DNA of 64,000 bases from Allium sativum. Taxonomy: Eukaryota > Streptophyta > Magnoliopsida > Asparagales > Amaryllidaceae. The notes below the pieces were generated by a model. That model did no database searches and was not told the origin of the DNA. It saw nothing but the letters and a program-made list of their open reading frames with translations. The position numbers were made by a program, and so were the translations under genes. Of this stretch, positions 11,871 to 24,998 are shown piece after piece; position 1 is the stretch's first letter; each line of letters opens with the position of its first letter. The stretch lies in contig CM060912.1 of the NCBI GenBank assembly GCA_030737875.1, positions 875,649,199 to 875,713,198 on the forward strand, given 5' to 3'.

Positions 11871-13504
11871 CTATGGCGGACATAAATTCTCTTTGTGCCT
11901 TCCTCCGCTCGCTGCCTTCCAGTTCCACTTCTCCAATTGCAATCGTTCTCGTGCCGTTGACTTGGTGAGTATCTTCTTCTTGATTCTTCCTATGCAAATC
12001 GCCACTTCTCTGCTTATTGCATTCGAAGTCACTAACACATCTCTTGCTTTCTTCTTGAAAGTACGGGTGTTTCGTTCTCGCCATGCCTGCCACACTGTGG
12101 CTGTGAGGCAAATCTTGCCAACCTCTACCATCAATTGAGACATTTGACCCCCATCGTTCAGGTAATTAATCTCCTCTTCTAAATCCCCAATTTGTTCATT
12201 ATTACAGCATTTTAATTTCTGAATGGCCCATAACCGTCTAGTGCACTGACATTCAAAAAAGAGGTGGTTTAGGGTTTCTGAGGCGTTGTTACACAGCACA
12301 CAATTATTGTCTTCAATTATACCCCATCCAAGTAGTCTGTCTTTAGTGGGAAGCCTACCCAACAAGGCTTTGTACATGACTTGAGCTGTCTTAGGTAGGC
12401 AAGAGCGTGACCAGACCACTTTAGTCCAGCCCAGACTTGGGTGAACCTTCCTTAAGCTATCCCACGCATCCTTGAGACTGAAATGACCTTCCTTCCACGT
12501 CCATATGTCTTCTTCTCTGTTTGTATAAATGGTTTTTGATCTTAGTTCCTCTTCCAGATTTCTTGTAACCAGGTTGCTTTTACTATTCCATGCTCCATTT
12601 GAAATAATTCAGCTCATAGTTGTGTTGGGTGCACCATAGGCCGAGTAGCCATCCCAGCCAAATCTGTCAATTAAGCTTGATCCATTGACCTAGGGGTCGA
12701 GCCATAGGTCTGTAGTTGACCCATTTGCAATGTCTCTCTGTATCCTGATTTTGAGTTCATCTCTATATTTAGCCAATTTTTCCACACCACCGAGGCATTA
12801 TTATCTACCTTTGAGGTCTAAAAATTATGTTTCATATATCTTGCTCTCATCCACACGGCCCATAAATTACCTGACGATATTAATTTCCAGGCCTGCTTAA
12901 GCCCATAGGCCTTCTTTAGTTCAAATAAGTTTTTAAGCCCAACTCCTCCTTCAGTCTTGGGCCTACATAGAAGCTTGTAACTGACTTTATGAAGCCCACC
13001 CTTCCATATGAAGTTGGCACAAACAGAATTAATTTTGGCTATCGAGCAATCAAGAATTTGGAATGTTTGTAGCCAAAATCTGACCTTAGAAGTGATTACT
13101 GTGTGCACCAGCTCTACCCTGCCTGCAAATGATAAAAGTTTTGACCTCCAACCCTGGAGTTTGTCACGAATCTCATCCACTAGCTTGCCACATTCTGCAT
13201 CAGTGATAATGGTGTTCGACAGAGGTACACCCAAATACTTAACAGGTAGTGTCCCTTCCTGCACCCCTAACATGTCTAGTAATCCCTGTTTTTGGCTGCA
13301 AAATTTATTAAAGTAGCATTTAGTCTTGAGCTCATTTACTTTCAGTTCCACCTTGCTTTCCATTTCTTTGAAAATGTCTTTGATATGGTCAATAGTTGTG
13401 TTAGACGCTTTGAAAACCACCAGTAAAGCATCAGCATAAATTAGATGTGTAATTATGGGTTGATGGTTATATATTGGTAGGATCCTTTTATGTTCTGTCG
13501 CCAA
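11871..13504 (-). pseudogene. 5'-truncated L1-type LINE, ORF2 C-terminal part
   Basis: Read on minus from 13504. It starts at the end of the reverse transcriptase, where the usual (Y/F)ADD box reads YADALLV, so one catalytic Asp is lost. The thumb region follows (VKYLGVPLS, WRSKLLSFAGR, FIWKG, VGLKNL). After frame breaks between 12818 and about 12520, a zinc-binding zf-RVT region appears (KALLGRLPTKDRL, then C-V-L-C, H and C at about 12400-12230). A C-terminal WRERNTR segment ends near 11980. No poly(A) tail is evident at the low-coordinate end. 5' truncation is usual for LINE insertions; this copy is dead. Confidence 0.85.
11873..11966 (+). CDS. Possible orphan first exon of a host gene
   Basis: An ATG in GGCTATGGCGGAC opens MADINSLCAFLRS and runs in frame to a good donor (ACTTGGTGAGTATC) near 11966. 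Upstream, 11730-11860 has promoter words typical of housekeeping plant genes: repeated GCCCA (AGCCCA, AAGCCCAAT) and TTAGGGTT. I do not recognise the protein and find no second exon. The DNA beyond the donor is a LINE in the opposite direction, so the gene may have been cut off. The C-terminal part of the LINE frame runs through this exon, so the call is weak. Confidence 0.3.
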
Positions 13505-16500
13505 CTCCGTCTGAAGTGTGAAGTAATTGGACTTAGTTAACGAGCTAATTGATGGTTTAAAGTTGATTAAGTCAACCGTTTTTATTAAAAGTGGATATTA
13601 AATTATTTTATCTTCAATTAATAATGAAAATAGTTAAGTAAATAGTTGTTTAAATTTAATAAGATTCCTAATTTACCTTTTGTTAACAATGCTTAAAGAT
13701 TTTTGATAATCATTAATGTAATAGTTGTTGTTTATAAATTCAAATAAGTGGTTAACTACCCTATTTTTAATGAAGTAAACTAGTTTTACTTCAGTAAACG
13801 ATGAAGTTAATTATATTTAGAGTAATTACTTCTTAAACGAAGTTTATCTAAGAAGTAATCGAGTATATAATGAAATTTAGTTAAATTTGAGAAGAATTTA
13901 TGAAGGGATTTTATAATTAAATCCGAGTTTCATAAACGAAGTTATAAAAGGGATTTGAGCTAACGCAATAGTTTAAAATAAATATTTTATTTAATATTTA
14001 AATTGGGTAAAGAGATTAGAGATAAAAAGAAGATTTTCCAGAACGCAAAGGAAATACTTATCGGATTTAGCAAGGGGTTAATGGATTGTTAATATAAACC
14101 CAAATTAAGTTATAATAAGATGATAATGGTTTGGGGTAAAAGACATTGATAAAAGGATTTAAGTTATAAAATCCAAAATTTTGTTTTATTATACGAAATT
14201 AAATGGTTTTGGATAAAGTATTTGATAAATGGATTATCGTAATCTAATCCAAATTTGTAAATGGAATTGTATAAAGAGGTTTAAAGTTGAAGGTTAGTAT
14301 TTAGTAAGCAATTTACTTAATCGACGAATTAAGTAGAATTGGTTATAATCAACAAAGATTTTCATAAGTAAGGATATGGTTTATGAAACCATATTTTAAA
14401 TGGAAAATAAGATTTGATTGATATTATCAATAATATGGGTTTTTGAGTTATGAACTTTTATCTATCTCAAGATAAGAACATTGTCGTTCAAGGTCTGAGA
14501 GGTAAATAAAATACCCCAACTTAACGACTTCACTATTATCAAGAGGTGGTACTAGTTTGTAATATTAAGGATGTTGAATTAATTAATTTTTCCATGAAAG
14601 AAATATTGCAAAGTTATCCGCAAGATTTGAAATATAATTAAAACTATCGAGTTTTTAAAGTAAACAATGTATAATTTAACATTGTTTAGCCCAAGCATGA
14701 AGTGTGATTTTGTTTATACCATTTGGTTAAATGTATAGCACTATTTTCTAAATAATAGAAATAGTATGTTTTTGAAATACACTTATTCAATGTAATAAAT
14801 AAACGACTATGGTTTTTCCGAAGGAATGGAAAAAGGTTATATTGATTTGGAAACAGAAATGAATATTTGAAATTTAATTATATATTTCCATAAGGGTCAC
14901 TATTAAACTATAATCTTTGAAGCTTGAAGTTTGATAAAGTTGTTGGGTTTGTAATAAAGAATATGTCGTTCGACATTTGTTTTAAACCCATATAAGTTTG
15001 GCAATTAATCTTATACCAATTGGTTAGTTATATATAGCAATATTTTCGAAGTAAAGGAAATAGAAAGGAGTTTTGTGAATATATTTACAAATTAAAGGAT
15101 ATAGAAATGGGTTTATGAAATTATAGCGATGTTTTCGGAATAAAGAGATATAAAGAAGGGGTTTGGAAGGAATAAGTTATGATTAATGTTTTCAAGTAAT
15201 GAAAACATGAGAGTTTGGTTAAAGATGAATATAGAGATCGATTTTTAAGAATCAATTAAGAGTTTTAATGCATGGTTTTAATTAAAGGGTCTGAGCTGCC
15301 AATATGCTTGACCGTACTATTTGGATTGATAGTTATAAACCCGACTACCAATGAAATATCTTATTGGACATTTGGCGTGTTAGTTCGAAGAGACCGGGAT
15401 GGGAACTAGTACCAAACCACTTCAAACAAACTTTGCGTTCGAGACTAACATGTAGAAATACATATAAAGACGTAACATTGACGACCGTGGATCTTCATTA
15501 GCGAAAGAACTACTTGATATTTTGACGCCCAGAGATATTTTGACAGTGATTCTGTCGTGATTGAAATCATCAGATTGCAAGGTCTACTCCCTACTGATCC
15601 TTGGGTGATTCCCATATAGAATGCGATAGGAGGGTGTCTTCGGTTCATCCTATTCCTAGATGACTTGTATGGATGAATGTTTGACAGAGTATTTCCTAAG
15701 GGTTACGTACGTTGATTTTTACAAATATACCAAGACTGGTGGCGGAGAAGGAAACTACTTTTAGCTTAACACCCGGAGTATATTGGTGGACGTCAATTAG
15801 TGATATGATGGATCTGACGATGTGGCATTCATAGTAATGTGATGTTCTTGTGAAGGTAAATAATTGCCTCAAGCCCCATCAATTGGGAAAATGACAAAAA
15901 TCGGCCATGTAACATGGCTATGTGGGTTATTCCCATTAGAGTGTATTGTCACCATCTAGGGATAATTTCTTTTGTTTCTTTACATATTCCGTAATACGGT
16001 GGTTGCGCAACTGTAGGGTTACAATATAATCGATACACTCAAGTTGAATGAGTTGTCGGTAATGTGTGGCCGGATTGCAAGATATTCTTGTCGAACCCCA
16101 GTGTACCCCTTCTAGAGTATACTGACCGGGAGGTAGTCTCATACCTTGTCATGTTGGAAATCCAAATTCAAATACGAGGCGTACGTTTTTAGATGTATAC
16201 CAAATATGTTGAAAAGTGAGATGTAAACTTTTCGGCTATATTTTTATTTATTTGTGAACTGATAGACGTAAAGTGATTTTTCTATCGTAAGTTAAAAACA
16301 CGTGTCATGTTTATGTGTGGTCGTGTCTTACATGAGTTCCGTTCTTTCAAAAGGTTTTCTAAAGTTAAGTAATTTGTTTATTATATGAGTTTTATCACTT
16401 AAAGTTTCCCAGACTGACAATCAGTGTGATTTTGCATGCTGCAAAATGGGCTCGGTCAGGCCGAGTACATTTCCAGGTTACATTAGGATTTGCTTGGAGC

Positions 16501-16780
16501 CTCAGGAAAGGAGCTGGAGTCGAGACGTATATCTATATTTCTAGTACTAATTAATTCCGAGACGTATATCTGTATCTCTAGTACTAATTCATTCCGTTAT
16601 GTGTGTTGTATTGAAATGAGTGTGTACTCTGATGTTGTAATCATATGTATAAAATTTTCCTTTGAGTAAAGTATTGTTGATATATTATATTTTGTCCAAT
16701 CCGTTGTGAGACTCTAATCTTCTTATCCTTCTATTCTAATATTTATTTCTTTTCTTACCCTCCAATTTATTTCTCCTAAC
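13505..16780 (+). repeat. Long AT-rich LTR-like repeat, copy A
   Basis: There is no coding sequence over 3.3 kb. The stretch from about 15290 to 16780 matches the reverse complement of 60540-62520. Shared words include GACCGTGGATCTT, CAACATGGCTATGTGGGT-like (here GTAACATGGCTATGTGGG), CACCATCTAG, and the end TTCTATTCTAATATTT followed by a TTCTTACC-like stretch. The 13.5-15.3 kb part is AT-rich and less clearly alignable by eye. Size, lack of genes and dispersed copies suggest a long LTR, perhaps solo. The family is unknown to me. Confidence 0.6.
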
Positions 16781-19700
16781 TATGCGCTTTTCTGTACAAT
16801 TTGAGTTGACATGGGTTGATAAATGCCGGCTTAAATAGTACGGAAAAGTGCCATGTCGATAGATGAACAGTGATGCATCTGCAATGGAATTGACAAAGCT
16901 AAGACTGATGAGATAACCCCAAAAGTTCATTGTTCCAAGCGTGGGACACCTATTAGAGACCATAAAGATCGTCAAGCAAAGAAAAACATGGTGAGGGAAG
17001 GTTGAGCCAGTGAACCCAGCAGGTTGGCTCGTGTAAACCTTTTCGGCAAGGTTCCTTTGAAGGAATACGTTGTTGACATCACTTTGTCAGAGTGGCCATC
17101 CATTATAGACAATAATGCGAGAACAATATGCACCATGATGGGTTTTCACAATGAGGCTGAAGGTGTTGGTGTAGTCCCAACCGGAGCATTGGTGGAAACT
17201 CTTGGCTACAAGACATGCTTTTTATCGATCGATGAACCCATCCGGCTTGATCCATTTCATCCAATTAGGGTTTTTTTCAAGAGAATTCAGAACGAGGTCG
17301 CAAGTGTTGTGTTTCCCTGCATTGTGTTCTTCCTACATCGTCGCTCGCCATTTGGGTTGGTTGAGAGCTTGGGAGATAGTGTGCGGTTCAAGTGTCGAGA
17401 CTGTTGTGACATAGAGATTTAGGCGAGTGATAGGTTTGGCGATGTTGTTTTGTGAGTGAGTGGCAACACCAGAGGGAAGGGGGCTTAATTTTTGTTGTTT
17501 GAATGGTGTTGGGATAGAAATGATGCAGGTGGTTTTTCTGCGAGTTGGTGGAGGCATTATGATTTTTTTGGAATTGAGTTGGACGGAGTCGTTGGCAGAG
17601 GGTGGGTAGAAGGAAAGGATAAGGTAGGTATACTTTTTGGATCTGGAGTTGGTGGGCTTGTAATGATGTGTCGATTTGAGAGTTGGGATGATGGGCCTAT
17701 TATGGAAGTGGGCTGGGAAGAGGTGAGCAGGATAAGTAATTCGTTTGTTGTTGAATTCTAAGGTGAGTTATTAGTGTGAGAAATGAAACAGAGATGGAAT
17801 GGTGATGTGGCGGGTTATGTGTAAGGGGGACGTGGAGTTGTAGGATGGACTGTGGGGACCATTCGTCTATAGAGGTAGTGTGGTTGTTGTAGGATGTTAT
17901 TCAGATCAATAGGAATATTCAGTTTCAAGGAAGCGGACATGTCGAGATGTGTAGATCTGACCAGTTTTTGGATCGAGGCATTAGTACGTGTATTGTTCCA
18001 CCGCTTAACCTATAAGGAAACAAAAAATAAACCGAGAACCATGGAAAGCATAAGCAATCAAAACTTTTCACCTTGTTGTAGTTGGGTTCTTTTTTGTAAT
18101 AATTTTGTGTGTGAGAAAGTGTTTTTGAGAATAAGGGTGGGGAGATGTTTAATTAGGTATACAACTATGGTGCATGCAAAAGGCCAAAAAGTGGTGAGCA
18201 TTCCGGCACGTGTGAAGAAGGACAACCAAATCTCTAATATGCGCCAATGACGTCATTTGGAAAGTCCATTGTGTTTGGGAGTGTGAGAGGGGAGAAGTGG
18301 TGTAATGACTTATGCCAGTGGAGTTAAGAAACTCACGTAAGCCTATATACTCGTCACCATTATTAAAGTAGAATACTATGATTTTGTGCTTAATTTTTTT
18401 TTGATAAGGGATTTGTATTTGATGAATATTTTTTGGTGTCGGATTTCTTTTTCATAGGATATTGCCAAGCATACTGTGTGTAGTGATCCACAAATGAACA
18501 ACAATAACGAAGGCCATCCGAAGAAATAATGGGTGAAGACCATACATCAAAAAATATAATTTCGAGAGGATGAGTAGACTATATTAAGGAATCTGAAAAT
18601 GGCAGCTTATGGCTTTTATTAATGTAACAAGATTGGCAATAATTTTTGTGAACATGGGAAACAACTAAACTGAAAATTTTATTGAGAAAATGAAAAATGG
18701 CAGGCAAATGGATGTTTGATTTATGATGCCAGGTGGTGGATGATGTGACATAGAGGATGTTGACGATATGTATAGTGAAGGAGGGCCAAATGTAGACGCC
18801 ATCAACATAATGATCTTTAAGCAGAGTTTTCCCCATTTGAAGTTCCTTCACAAGAAAAGATTCAAATAAGAATATAATATAATATTTGTTAGATTTTGTA
18901 AACCGAGAACCAAATAATATGTTTTTCGTCATGAATGGAACAAAAAGAGTATTTGGAAAAAGAAATTTATCAAGCCTAAGAGTTCCTGTATGCTTAATAT
19001 GGTGCCACTTACCATCACCCATAAACAAAGAAACAAGGCCACTATAAAAGAAGTGGAGTGCTAGGTCACCGTAGTCGTTTGTGATGTTGTAGGTGACACA
19101 GGAATCGACTAACTAAGGGGTGAGTGTTGAAGATGTGGAAAGGGAGGTTGTCATGAGGTGGATTTTGTAATGGTTGGACAGGGAAGCAGGCGGAGGATTA
19201 TGATCTTTGGGTGAGGTATTGGCTGTTGAATACTTGGCAATGAGTGAGGACGTGGCATGTCGCCTTGCACCATTGGCAATGGCCAAGGAACAGTTTCAGC
19301 TGAGTGGTGGGTCGATTAGAGGAGGAGTTCGACTGGTGGGAGGTGAAGTACGAATTGGAGGGAGCTTGGTGACGACAATGGGTACGGTTTGGCCGGTTTT
19401 GAGCGTTGAAGTTTGTGATCGGGCCTAGTTGTTGTGGTACGCATCTTGTACCAGCGTGGATAGCTAATTCATGCTAGATGAGTTTCTTGTGCAATTCTTC
19501 AAAGGAAATGGGGGTACCTCGAGCATTGATGTCATCAATGATGGACTGGTAATGTTCGTCAAGGCTACAGAGCTATGGTGGTGAGGTCTTCGGCATGGAT
19601 AGGGCTGTCGATGACCGCTAGGAGGTCGGAGGTAACCTTCATTGCCTACATATAATCAGTGATTGACATAGTGCCCTTCCCCATCGATCGAACCTTTTGT

Positions 19701-20160
19701 TTCAACTGTTTCACATGGCCTCAAAAGCATTTTGCACATGTCTGTTGGAGGAGGCTCCAAATTTCGATAGATCGAGTAGTTTGGTGACCGTAGAAGCGGT
19801 CGAGGATGTGAGCGTTCCGAGGATAGCGCCATAAAGGAGGCGATCTTGTCCGAGCCAAGTGAGGTAGGCTGGCTTGGTGGATTCGGTCGGCGGGGTGCCA
19901 TTTGAGTAGAGATATGTGGCTGGTGTCGGGCGGGATCTGTCGAGATGATCGAACAGGCCATAGCCTCCAAGAGTAACTTAGATTTGGGTCTTCTAGTTGA
20001 AATACTTTGTTGGGGTGAATTCGATTATGTAGGATAATTGGACCACAATGAAGGAACAGTTTGTTTCATATAGATTCAAAAGAGCTGTGGATTCTACAGC
20101 TATAAAAGAGCAGCAAGATTGTTTTTTAAAGAGGAAAGGATCGACCTTTCAATCTGATAA
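16781..20160 (-). pseudogene. Decayed Ty1/copia element: gag, protease, integrase and RT fragments
   Basis: Read on minus from about 20000. Gag-like words (IDSPIHAEDLT, YLTWLGQD) are spread over several frames at 19990-19500. The pre-integrase region at 19025-18730 reads VGDGKWHHIKHTG-like, then FVPFMTKNIL. The integrase zinc region is at 18720-18590 (HVHKNYCQSCYINKSHKLPF), followed after an in-frame stop by IIFFDVWSSPIISSDG and FVDHYTQYAW at 18575-18440. The RT entry is near 17440-17335 (LEPHTISQALNQPKW) and an RT core piece near 16915-16860 (FVNSIADASLFIY). YVDD and RNase H are missing, and stops and frameshifts are many. The open frame on plus at 17024-17422 is only its shadow. Confidence 0.8.
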
Positions 20161-20540
20161 CATATAATGAATACAATTGAATTGATTGAATTGCTTGCCT
20201 TGTTTATTGACTGAACATGTATATATACAAGCTACTATGGACATCGTGTGAGAGATACCCTATTGAGTGGGAGAGTTTATTACTAACTAACTTGGCTAGT
20301 TCTAAGCTAATAACCAAGAAAGATATTTACAATTGTTCTACTGAGTTTGTGCTCATAAAAGCTAGTATATATTAGAGCTTTCAAATCCAAACATAGGCAT
20401 AGCAATAGCATATGAAATCAAGATATAAAGACAATCATAGGTCTTAAGCTAGTTTATCAAACCACTATGTTATGGGTCGCTCGTCAATCATTTGAACTAA
20501 AATCTACCGCCAAATCTTCTCTGCAACATGTTTTAGTTTA
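20146..20540 (-). repeat. LTR relic and degenerate primer site of the minus-strand copia element
   Basis: TCAATCTGATAACATA at about 20148-20163 is a weak reverse complement of the TGGTATCAGA-type primer site, in the right place before the gag. The following CAATTGAATTGATTGAATTG and the sequence to about 20540 would be the LTR. The other LTR is not visible, so its length is open. Confidence 0.45.
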
Positions 20541-21586
20541 CATTTTGCAAGCAATTATAGGTACAAAAGAACACCCAATTTAGATTTGTTTGCAATGATT
20601 ATATATGAAGTGGCTTACCATTTTAGTTAGCACTCAACACGTAACTGTCAGCGCCTCAATGGTTGACACTCTACAAGTAAACCAATTTGGAGTTAACCAA
20701 CATGCAACTAGGTTACAGAAAGAATGCAAACTTACTATTGAAGAGGAACACTTATGACTTATCAACTAAGCTTTGCACTTAACGGACCAGACTTATTTAC
20801 GATTGAGCTCAACGTGATGACTTGACGTCATCTAACACTCAGATCTGTAATATTCTCGTTGATCTAAGGAGCATAGACGTTCAGGTGTGGAATTTCATTA
20901 AGAAGGCTGCAATTTATCAGGAATGGAGACTTTATGCCTTTAAATAAAAAGGAAAACTACTTTCATCCATTTTTCATCTCAGTGGAGGAGGCAACATATT
21001 TGGAAAGATAGATGTAAGTGGTTTGAAGATACAGTGTACAACGACGACTTTGGGTAAATTTCTCGAGAATTCTCTCAGGTCGGGTAGTAATTAAGGAGTG
21101 TGTGCATTGTAGATAGTTTTTTCATCCGTATTCTTTTTCATTTGGAGTTCATATTGCTTATTGGATTTTATACACGCTTATTTATAGCAACACAACCATC
21201 TTGCTCTTTAAGAAAAAAATATTAAGTTTAGGAACACAAGCTTAAGTGGTAACACGTACTGGACTGAGATTAGAGAGGCACTGAAAAGAGTGCTCAACAC
21301 GAATAAAATCTCACTCTTATTTAAAGAAAAAAAATTACTATAATGAAAATTTAGATTACAAAAAGATGAATAACGCTGAAATATTGTTTTCATATGATCA
21401 AAATAACAAATGACTTTTGTCATTGCGTGCCTTTCTCCAAGTTCATAGTTATATATTTTATCACTCATTTTGATGATACTGATGCATTTACTTTAAAAAA
21501 TATATTGTGAATTGTTCTAAAACATTTATTTTGAAAACAGAATGCTTAAATATTATTATATATTTCTTAATTAGTGTGTTGTTGTG
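20541..21586. other. Spacer without recognised features
   Basis: AT-rich sequence with no open frame worth calling. A TTGACGTCAT palindrome-like word lies near 20821-20830. I see nothing else. Confidence 0.4.
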
Positions 21587-22082
21587 CAGTTAGAGCGCTT
21601 AGCGGTTCTATAGCGGTGGAGGTGCAAAAAGGTGTAGCGGGGATATAGTGGAGGCACACAAAAGTTCACTAGATGTAAAACCAAATATTTGAAAATTAAT
21701 TAATCATTTTTCTCATGTTGTATGTGTACAAGAAACTAGTATTGATTAATCTTATGTAACAAAATCATGGAATATCATAGTTATGCATGCAAAATTGGAT
21801 GAGTGTAATTGATTGTTACTATATATTAGGTACTTATACCTTAAATTTAGTCATTTATGCTAACTTTATTGAATTTTTAAAAAGAGAACAAGTCAAATAA
21901 AACTTTATATTAATATTGCTAAAGCGGACGCTACAAAGCGTTGATTTAGCGAATGCATCGGAAAATAGCGGGGATAAAAGTGGAGCTACTGTTCATCAGC
22001 GCTAAACTGAAATAGCGTAGCAGTTAAAGAGCGCTATGGGCTATAGCGGAGATATTGCGGGGCTTTAGCGGGGCTTTAACTG
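21587..22082. mobile_element. hAT-type MITE, about 0.5 kb, TAGCG-rich ends
   Basis: The ends form an imperfect inverted repeat: CAGTTAGAGCGC on the left, and the reverse complement of the right end is CAGTTAAAGCCCC. Beneath the ends sit clustered GCGCT, TAGCGG and GGGGCTTTAG words, with an AT-rich centre. The target duplication is not preserved (4 of 8 bases). The call rests on likeness to the 41.35, 44.35, 49.77 and 53.28 kb elements. Confidence 0.55.
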
Positions 22083-23334
22083 CATATGTGTGTTGTGTGC
22101 TACAGGTTGATATATATCTAATAGTTCAGATCACGTTACACAAGTTTGGAACATGCGACCTTCCAAATCAAAATCGATGTGTGTAACTATTAAAAAAAAT
22201 TGATGCTCACAAAATAGGTTTAATTACTTCGAAATAATCAAGAATATGTATACTGATTTATAGCAATTGCGATTTTAGTTTTTAGAACGTTCATCGTCTT
22301 AGCAAATACATTTAGAATTTATTAATACATCATTTATCGACTTGTACAACCACATAACGATCGATGGGGAACTGACTGGTACATTGCATAGTTAATAAAA
22401 AAAAAACTAGTTTTTTTAATTAATTTTTGTTGAACATCATAAAACAATGTGATAGTGAATATTTAAATTAAAGAGATCTAATGAGACAAAAGCGGAAAGA
22501 ATTAAGTGAATTAGATTAAAGAGATTAAGGTGACATGTTATAAACATTGTCCATGTTTTTTGGGCTTTGTAATAATTGATTTTGGCCAAGTGACAACTAG
22601 TACTGGTATTACTGTACAACGGTGGGAAAACCGACCAATAAGGTGTTCAATATAAAATGTAGAATTATTTGTTAAAACTTATTTCAAATCAGATTTTATT
22701 AAAAAGATTATAGAATATTTAAAAGAAAATGAAAGTAATTAAAAAAGTGGGAATTCAATTAAATTGAATAATACATGTAAACCAACTTAACACTAAGAAT
22801 ATACTATCAATATATTAATTAAAATAGTTACAAACACATACATATATTTTTATTATATATCAAAGAAGATCAATGTATTGATATAATATTACTAAGCTTC
22901 CAACAACGATGATTACAAATAATTCTTCGTGTTTTTCAAGTCAAGGAGGTTTAATCCATATATGTATATTATTAAAGAAAAATACTACTAAGTTTGCAAT
23001 AAATGTTTTCCGAATGAAAGATTAAAGAGCACATTAACAGAAGCCTGAATAGTATTGGTTGCCAAGCAGGAACCATCTAAAGGTACAACGGCTTGTAATT
23101 ATGGCATTGGTACCATGTATACTACAAAAATATAATCAACTAGAGACTCTTGTAATTCATCTCAAAAAAAAATTTGTCTTTAATTTACATTTAAGACTCC
23201 AATGAAACAAAGAATACCGTCTTTAACAAGTCTCAAAACAAGTAGGGACAGAGCATTCATCTCTAAAATAATAAAGAACTCGTTGTTGGTCTTAACCAAG
23301 TCTCTTATTTAATACTTACTAGAGATAAAATAAA
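22083..23334. other. AT-rich spacer
   Basis: No coding signal. Poly(A/T) runs and simple AT-rich DNA only. Confidence 0.4.
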
Positions 23335-23980
23335 ATCACAACTAAGCCCGGTTTAGGCCCAGTGCCAACCGTGCCCACGCACGGGGCATCAAAAGTACAG
23401 GGGCATAAAAATTCTGCCGCACAAAATAAAAAATAAAAAATTGCGTAAAAACAAAACAATTCGGGAGATGCGGTTCCGTAGTTGATGGAGGTTCTCGGGC
23501 AAGGTTGCGATTGTGTATTCAGGGAGAGGGGCTGTAAGAATATAAAGGAAGTGATTTATGGTAGTTATGGATCTAGGCTTGGCGAGGTATTTCGTGTGAA
23601 GATGAAGATAGACGAGGTAATTTGTTGGGCATCCCTTAATCCGTGATGGTTGAGGTCAGATCTGGCGCGCTGCAGTTAGATTGGGTTCGAGATGAAGGAA
23701 TTCGTAGTGGGTTTGGCTTTGTTGCAGATTTGGATCTAGTGGATAAGCTTCGTCAGTTCGAGTGGGTGATAGAGTATTTTGAATTTGTGGTGAGGGCATT
23801 CATCTATGCCTATGCTTATGCGTTTCTGGTGAGGGTGAAGGAAAGGCTGTTAAAGAAGAGAAGAAGGAAAGAACAAATAGTTTACTGTGACGGTAAGATA
23901 AACAGGTGGGAATAATTTTTCAAGTGTATGAAGCCTTCCATTACCAAAATGACAGCTTAGTAGAAATAAAATGTACTAAG

Positions 23981-24154
23981 TGTTGTAATATATGTTATTT
24001 AAGGGTGAATACGCTTAATGCAAGGGACATTATTGTAATTGCTGAGACATCTGAAGTCTATAAATAGAGAGCTTGTGTATATTGTAAAGTTAACTGAATG
24101 AATAATAATGGCTTCTCTCTCTAATCTCTTTTGTTCTTCCTTTGTTTAGTAACA
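23981..24154 (+). repeat. 5' LTR of the copia element
   Basis: It starts TGTTGTAATATATG and ends TTTAGTAACA. A TATA box (TCTATAAATAGAG) lies near 24057-24069 and gives the promoter. It matches 30098-30271 at 173 of 174 positions. Confidence 0.97.
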
Positions 24155-24170
24155 CGTTATCAGCACGAGT
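24155..24170 (+). promoter_or_regulatory. Primer-binding site of the copia element
   Basis: CGTTATCAGCACGAGT directly follows the 5' LTR. It differs from the standard TGGTATCAGAGC. Its position marks it as the primer site; which tRNA or tRNA fragment pairs is not settled here. An AT-rich leader of about 830 bp without genes follows up to the gag start. Confidence 0.6.
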
Positions 24171-24998
24171 CTCTGTAATAACAATAATATATATTTAGAT
24201 CTTTTATTTTATATGTATGATCGATTTTTTTTTTTTTTTTTGAATTGCTGCGGTATCTCACATACGAGATACACATGCTGCATCTCACATAAAATATCTT
24301 CAATTTTTACCTATTCTTTGCTGATACAACACGTTGCTTATTTGAACTGGTATTCCAACTGTAGGTGAATAAATATCTAGCTGTTCTACAGTATCACCGA
24401 TTCTATTGGTATATATTAATACCTTTTTCTTCTTTAAAAACACCACCTTGCCGTCATTACTCTATATATATATTTTGCAGTACATTTTTCACAAAGTATC
24501 TTCTCTTTACCAACAAATTTCATACTTTTTCTTGCTCCCACTGTTAAGGTATGAACTGAATTGGATTGTACAGCATGTACATGGAAATCATGGGTTATCA
24601 AAGCTTATTTTATTTTACCTTTTCTTTCTTACTTTCTTACCGTACCATTCTAATGCAATGTTTTGTCATCACAACTAATGTTTTATGCCATTAATATTTA
24701 ATGCCTTACATTCCATCTTGCGCTTAAAGTATATTGCTGATATATTGCTGGTTTTATTTACTGAGATGTTGTCTTTTTTGTTGTTGTACCCATCAAACAA
24801 TGTTTCTTCCTTGATTCCTCTGTTGATTGATTATTTTTCACTACTGTAATAATATTAGACGGTGCATTTTAGTGCCTGTTCTGCTAAGATTTGTTTTTAT
24901 TCTTATATAATTGTTCATTTCAACATGCTACATGCATCTCGTATGTGTAATTAAATGTGCGATTGATATGAATTTTATTTTATATGTAGTTTGCAAAA

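Noticed and set aside
17024..17422. 132-residue open frame on plus
   Set aside because: Its antisense carries copia RT-entry text (TISQALNQPKW) and neighbouring copia fragments, so it is a shadow of the minus-strand copia relic.
23155..23330. Possible CACTA-type end (ACTACAAAAATATAAT)
   Set aside because: No matching partner end and no 3 bp duplication were found; the similarity is too short.
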